From positions 31,197-95,196 of the forward strand of contig JAEUIT010000018.1 in NCBI GenBank assembly GCA_016795035.1: DNA of 64,000 nt, given 5' to 3'. The notes under the pieces are model-generated. The model worked only from the letters and a program-made list of their open reading frames with translations, ran no database searches and was not told where the DNA came from. Position 1 is the first letter of the stretch. Every line of letters starts with the position of its first letter. Made by a program: the position numbers and the translations under genes. Below are positions 60,938 to 64,000 of this stretch, in pieces. The stretch is from Phycisphaerae bacterium. GTDB lineage: Bacteria > Planctomycetota > Phycisphaerae > Phycisphaerales > SM1A02.

Positions 60938-61330
60938 CGCTCGCCCCAAGAGACCGTTCGAGCCCCGCCCACCTCGCACCGGTGGGCGGGGCTTTTCATT
61001 GCCCTTGGCATGCGCGAGCGGCGAGACGGGCACGCAGGGGCGCCGCGACCTCCTGCAACGCCGACGAAGCGTCGCGAGTCGACTTCGCCCGCTCGGGCAC
61101 GGGGTTATCTGCCGCTTCGGGGCCCCCGCGCGGCCACGCACCAACAATTCGTCACATGCACCCAACCAGCCCGGCGCGCCGCCCGGGGAACGTGGGGAGT
61201 TCGCGCGTGCGGCCCCCGGTCGGGGGCGCGCCACCTCACGACTGTTAGCCGTCCCGCTCCATAGGCCGTTTGGTGGCGCAACGACATTCTCGGTAGACTC
61301 GCCCCACATTTCGAACTCGAGGGGAGAACG
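60938..61330. other. 393-base gap between sulfatase and kinase genes
   Basis: Apart from the terminator (60961-60996) and one CTGCAACG octamer (61053-61060), I see no gene or clear structure. The promoter of the kinase gene should lie here; GGGGAG precedes the ATG at 61331 with four bases of spacing. No convincing -35/-10 pair is visible. Confidence 0.6.
60961..60996 (+). terminator. Intrinsic terminator after sulfatase gene
   Basis: A 13-base perfect stem (60961-60973 with 60981-60993) has a 7-base loop and is followed by TTTT. It lies 24 bases after the stop of the sulfatase gene. Confidence 0.9.
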
Positions 61331-64000
61331 ATGGACTACAAGCGCAAGGCCGAAGCCGTCGTGGCAGAATTGAAGAATTGGCCGAACGCGGAGCGTGCGG
61401 CAGCGATCGATGCCCTATGCGGGCAAGACGCCGAACTGCGCCGCGAAGTGATTCGGATGCTCGGAACGCGGAAGAGCTCGCCGCCCGAAAGCGCCTCGGC
61501 GCGCACGGTGTCTGTCGATGGCGGCGGTTCGGGCGCGCACTCGGGCGGCAAGGCGCTCGGAACCGCGGGAGACAGCGGTAGCGACGACGAGGACGAGCTT
61601 CCCGACCACATCGGTCGCTATCGAATTCTGCGCAAGCTTGGCCAGGGCGGCTTCGGCGTTGTGTATCTCGCGTCGTCCGAGGAAGGCCTCCATCGGACGG
61701 TCGCGCTCAAGGTGCTTCGGCCCGGCGTCGGCGATCGCAACGCCGTGCGCCGCTTTCAGCGCGAGCGTCAGATTCTTCCGGCATTGCACCATCCGAACAT
61801 CGCGGGCTTCCTCGACGCCGACGAGACCGACGAGGGTCGTCCCTATTTCGTAATGGAGTATGTCGACGGCACGCCGATCACCGAGTACTGCGATAAGAAC
61901 GGTCTCACCGTGGACGAGCGTGTCGCGCTCTTCGAGAAGGTGTGCGACGCGGTCCAGCACGCGCACGACCGTTTGGTGCTTCACCGCGACCTGAAGCCCT
62001 CGAACATCCTTGTCGACCGCGACGGCAATCCGAAGTTGCTCGACTTCGGCATCGCTCGACTCCTTTCGCGCGACGCGGAAGCGTCCGCCGATCTCGTCAC
62101 GATTGGCGAGGAGTCGGCACTCACGCCTGAATATGCAAGCCCGGAGCAGCTCAGAGGCGATCCGCTCACGGTCGGAAGCGACGTCTATTCGCTCGGCGTG
62201 ATCCTCTACGAACTTCTCACCGGCCAACGACCCTACTACCTCACCAGTCGGCTTCGACATGCGGCGTCGCGGCTCGTCGAAGACACGCGCGTCATTGCTC
62301 CGAGCGACAAGCTGATGGATCGCACGCCGGAGGAAGGCACGCAGACGCAGCCGACGCATCGCGCGATGACCACCGATCCCGGGAAGATCGCCACGCGACG
62401 CGGAACGTCGATCGAGCGCCTTCGCCGTCAACTCGCTGGTGACATCGACAACATCGTCCTCACGGCGTTGCGGAAGGAGCCGGTCCGGCGCTACGCGTCC
62501 GCGCGCGAGCTTTCTGAGGACCTTCGCCGGCATCAGGTCGGCGAAGCGGTCAAGGCTCGCGGCGATGCGTGGGCCTATCACGCGACCAAGTTTCTGTTCC
62601 GGCATCGGGTGCCGGTCGCGGCGAGCGTCGTCGTTCTCGCCGCGGGCGTCACGACCGCATACATGTCCGTCAAGACGGCGCACGCGCAGGAGCAGGCGCT
62701 GCAATCGAAGTTTGACGCGGCCGAGCGTGACACGCAGATCGCGATGGAAATCCTCGAGGGCGTGGAGCAAGAGAGGGGAACGAACGTCACGCGCACGATG
62801 GAGGGTCGACGCGCACGCATCGAGCTCGCGCAACTGGCGCTCGAGGGCATCGGTCGCGGCGGCGACCCTGAATATCTCGCCGTGCTTCTCAATAGGAGCA
62901 TGGCTGTCTATTGCGAGATCATTCGCGGGCTCTCGAGCGGAACGAGCGCGGAACGCGACACGGCCCGAGCCACGGCCGACCGCGCGATCTCGACGTGGGA
63001 GCGCGTGCCGAACCAGGAGGCGCCGTCGACGAAGCTTGGATTGGGCGTTGCCCATCTGCAGCGCGCGACGCTCCGATCCGTCCTCGGCGATCCCAACGGC
63101 GCGAGCGAGGACACCGCGGCCGTGACGAGGCTCATCGCCGCCGTCAACGCCAGCGCAGGGTCGCTCGATCCGGAGATGCGCGCGGCGCTCGCCGAGCTCG
63201 AGATTCGCACGCTGCTTCAGGAGGCGAGGCAGTGCATCCGACGTCGCGACCAGGACGCGGAGGCGGCAGCCAAGCTTGACCTCGCGCTCGCCGCGGCGGA
63301 GAAGCTGCGTCAGACGAATCCCCGCAACGCGGACTTTCTCGAGCACGAGGCGATGGCGGCGACGCTTCGCGGTTTCGTGTTCGAGCGGGCGAAGGACTTG
63401 GCGTCGGCGCTCAAGCTCTACGAACGCGCGATGTCGCTGCGCAAGGACGCCCGCGTGCTCGACACCGGGTCGCCGGAACGGCGCGATCGGCTGCTCGACT
63501 CCACGCAGTGGTGCTGCCGGGTGAATCGCGATCTCGGAAAGTTCGACGAGTCGGCGGATCTCCTCGCGCAGTTCGAGAACATCGCGAACGACGTCGACGC
63601 AAATCCTGACTTCGTGAGCCACTATTCCACGCTGTCGCGCCAGCACGAGCTTCGGGCCCGCCTCGCGGACGCTCGCGCGGATTCGGCGGCAGCCGCGGCC
63701 GCATTTCAGGATGCCGTCACCGCGCTCGAGGCGGCGCAGGCATTCGCCGACAACGACGACTCCGAGCTTCGGCGCCGCATGGCGCAGTGCACGACCGGCA
63801 TGGCGGAAGCGCTAGCCCAGGGCGGAACGCTGGCCGAGGCGGGGCGCCAGTTCGATCGGGCCGTCGCGCTCCTCACCGACGGCTACGGGCTCGGCATGAC
63901 GGCGGCAACGGCGAAGGACGATCCGCACGCAAGCGAGGTCTTCGCCCTTCGCGCATGCGGGTTCGCCGGTCGCGCCCGCATCTCGTTCGAGCTCGGCGAT
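61331..64000 (+). CDS. Membrane Ser/Thr protein kinase, 3' end cut by window edge
   Basis: At least 890 residues are visible, in an open frame to the last base. An acidic/Gly-rich N-terminus (about 1-95) precedes a Hanks-type kinase (about 98-370): LGQGGFGVVY, VALKVL, HRDLKPSN, LDFGIAR and TPEYASPEQL, all canonical. A membrane helix (about 424-444) is followed by a long TPR-like helical sensor region. It has the same overall plan as the kinase at 46837-49668, but with an intact HRDLKPSN loop. There is no sigma-factor gene directly before it and no CGTTGCAG octamer in the visible part. Confidence 0.92.
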   Translation, partial: MDYKRKAEAVVAELKNWPNAERAAAIDALCGQDAELRREVIRMLGTRKSSPPESASARTVSVDGGGSGAHSGGKALGTAGDSGSDDEDELPDHIGRYRILRKLGQGGFGVVYLASSEEGLHRTVALKVLRPGVGDRNAVRRFQRERQILPALHHPNIAGFLDADETDEGRPYFVMEYVDGTPITEYCDKNGLTVDERVALFEKVCDAVQHAHDRLVLHRDLKPSNILVDRDGNPKLLDFGIARLLSRDAEASADLVTIGEESALTPEYASPEQLRGDPLTVGSDVYSLGVILYELLTGQRPYYLTSRLRHAASRLVEDTRVIAPSDKLMDRTPEEGTQTQPTHRAMTTDPGKIATRRGTSIERLRRQLAGDIDNIVLTALRKEPVRRYASARELSEDLRRHQVGEAVKARGDAWAYHATKFLFRHRVPVAASVVVLAAGVTTAYMSVKTAHAQEQALQSKFDAAERDTQIAMEILEGVEQERGTNVTRTMEGRRARIELAQLALEGIGRGGDPEYLAVLLNRSMAVYCEIIRGLSSGTSAERDTARATADRAISTWERVPNQEAPSTKLGLGVAHLQRATLRSVLGDPNGASEDTAAVTRLIAAVNASAGSLDPEMRAALAELEIRTLLQEARQCIRRRDQDAEAAAKLDLALAAAEKLRQTNPRNADFLEHEAMAATLRGFVFERAKDLASALKLYERAMSLRKDARVLDTGSPERRDRLLDSTQWCCRVNRDLGKFDESADLLAQFENIANDVDANPDFVSHYSTLSRQHELRARLADARADSAAAAAAFQDAVTALEAAQAFADNDDSELRRRMAQCTTGMAEALAQGGTLAEAGRQFDRAVALLTDGYGLGMTAATAKDDPHASEVFALRACGFAGRARISFELGD

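Larger units (their letters stand above)
1013..61060. repeat. Dispersed CGTTGCAG octamer, about 45 copies
   Basis: Read by eye, CGTTGCAG starts at 2613, 12223, 14993, 16386, 17006, 19370, 20046, 20058, 20219, 23127, 27663, 29087, 33477, 49908, 50208, 53346, 53535, 53626, 55121, 56839 and 58927. CTGCAACG starts at 1013, 5003, 6616, 8936, 12386, 15767, 17810, 21379, 22562, 24719, 34818, 35481, 35528, 38739, 40912, 41941, 44597, 46312, 46609, 47869, 50967, 57052, 58722 and 61053. Most copies are followed by G/C then C (CGTTGCAGSC). My rough base-composition estimate is 2-3 by chance. A CGTTTCAG variant adds about eight copies. Function not known. Confidence 0.85.

Noticed and set aside
1..64000. 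Mobile elements, phage genes, CRISPR arrays, rRNA or tRNA genes
   Set aside because: I looked for transposase or integrase products, direct repeat-spacer arrays and cloverleaf or rRNA sequences and found none I could support.

Overview
The window is GC-rich (about two thirds G+C) bacterial chromosome that is almost fully coding. It looks like a member of the Planctomycetota, most likely the Phycisphaerae/Phycisphaerales. Signs are a DUF1549/DUF1553 (PSD1) cytochrome-like gene next to a DUF1501 gene, a DUF1080 hydrolase, a prepilin-like protein with a planctomycete-style tail, a sulfatase, Ser/Thr kinases with TPR-like tails, Rhodopirellula/Verrucomicrobium-type ECF sigma factors, and secreted proteins ending in paired dockerin-like EF-hand repeats with a GAWG/GNWG ending. 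I see no transposase, phage gene, CRISPR array, rRNA or tRNA. The assignment rests on protein families, not on a marker gene.

Region 1 (2-18579) holds three proton-channel modules of the ExbB/ExbD (TolQ/TolR) type. Module A (+, 2-3260) is DoxX-like protein (cut by the window edge), a VWA protein with a TonB-type membrane anchor, ExbB/TolQ, ExbD and a second ExbD-like protein. Module B (-, 12291 down to 3267) is a full outer-membrane import operon: periplasmic repeat protein, TonB-dependent receptor, DUF3450, an extended TtpC-like ExbB, ExbD, TonB and a TPR protein. A secreted beta-helix/dockerin gene lies upstream of it. Module C (+, 14628-18579) is ExbB, ExbD, ExbD and a large exported TPR-like protein, followed with a 4-base overlap by dinB.

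Region 2 (19798-33468) carries a PQ-loop protein; an ECF sigma factor with a membrane-anchored partner; an OprB-type porin followed by an NMT1/ThiY-like ABC importer; TerC, DedA and a DevCAB/MacB-like ABC exporter (permease, ATPase, membrane fusion protein); a potassium-channel-like protein with a DUF486 protein; and an FKBP lipoprotein with a small secreted protein.

Region 3 (33492-46789) carries the DUF1501/PSD1 pair, an SLC13-type permease with RCK_C domains, a large secreted zinc metalloprotease, two paralogous secreted dockerin proteins in tandem, and a secreted GH13 branching-enzyme-like protein with a dockerin tail.

Region 4 (46837-64000) carries a sigma factor/Ser-Thr kinase pair, a small lipoprotein, a prepilin-like protein, a DUF1080 protein, a hotdog thioesterase, an S41 peptidase lipoprotein, a quinone-reductase/muconolactone-isomerase-like fusion, a menA-menC-menE operon for menaquinone synthesis, an arylsulfatase, and a second kinase that runs off the right edge.

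The most striking signal is not a gene. The octamer CGTTGCAG (or its complement CTGCAACG) occurs about 45 times by eye, where I estimate 2-3 by chance. It lies in both orientations, inside genes and in gaps, and uses codons (GTT, GCA, GCT) that this GC-rich genome otherwise avoids. It behaves like a selected genome-wide DNA signal such as an uptake, recombination, segregation or methylation site.
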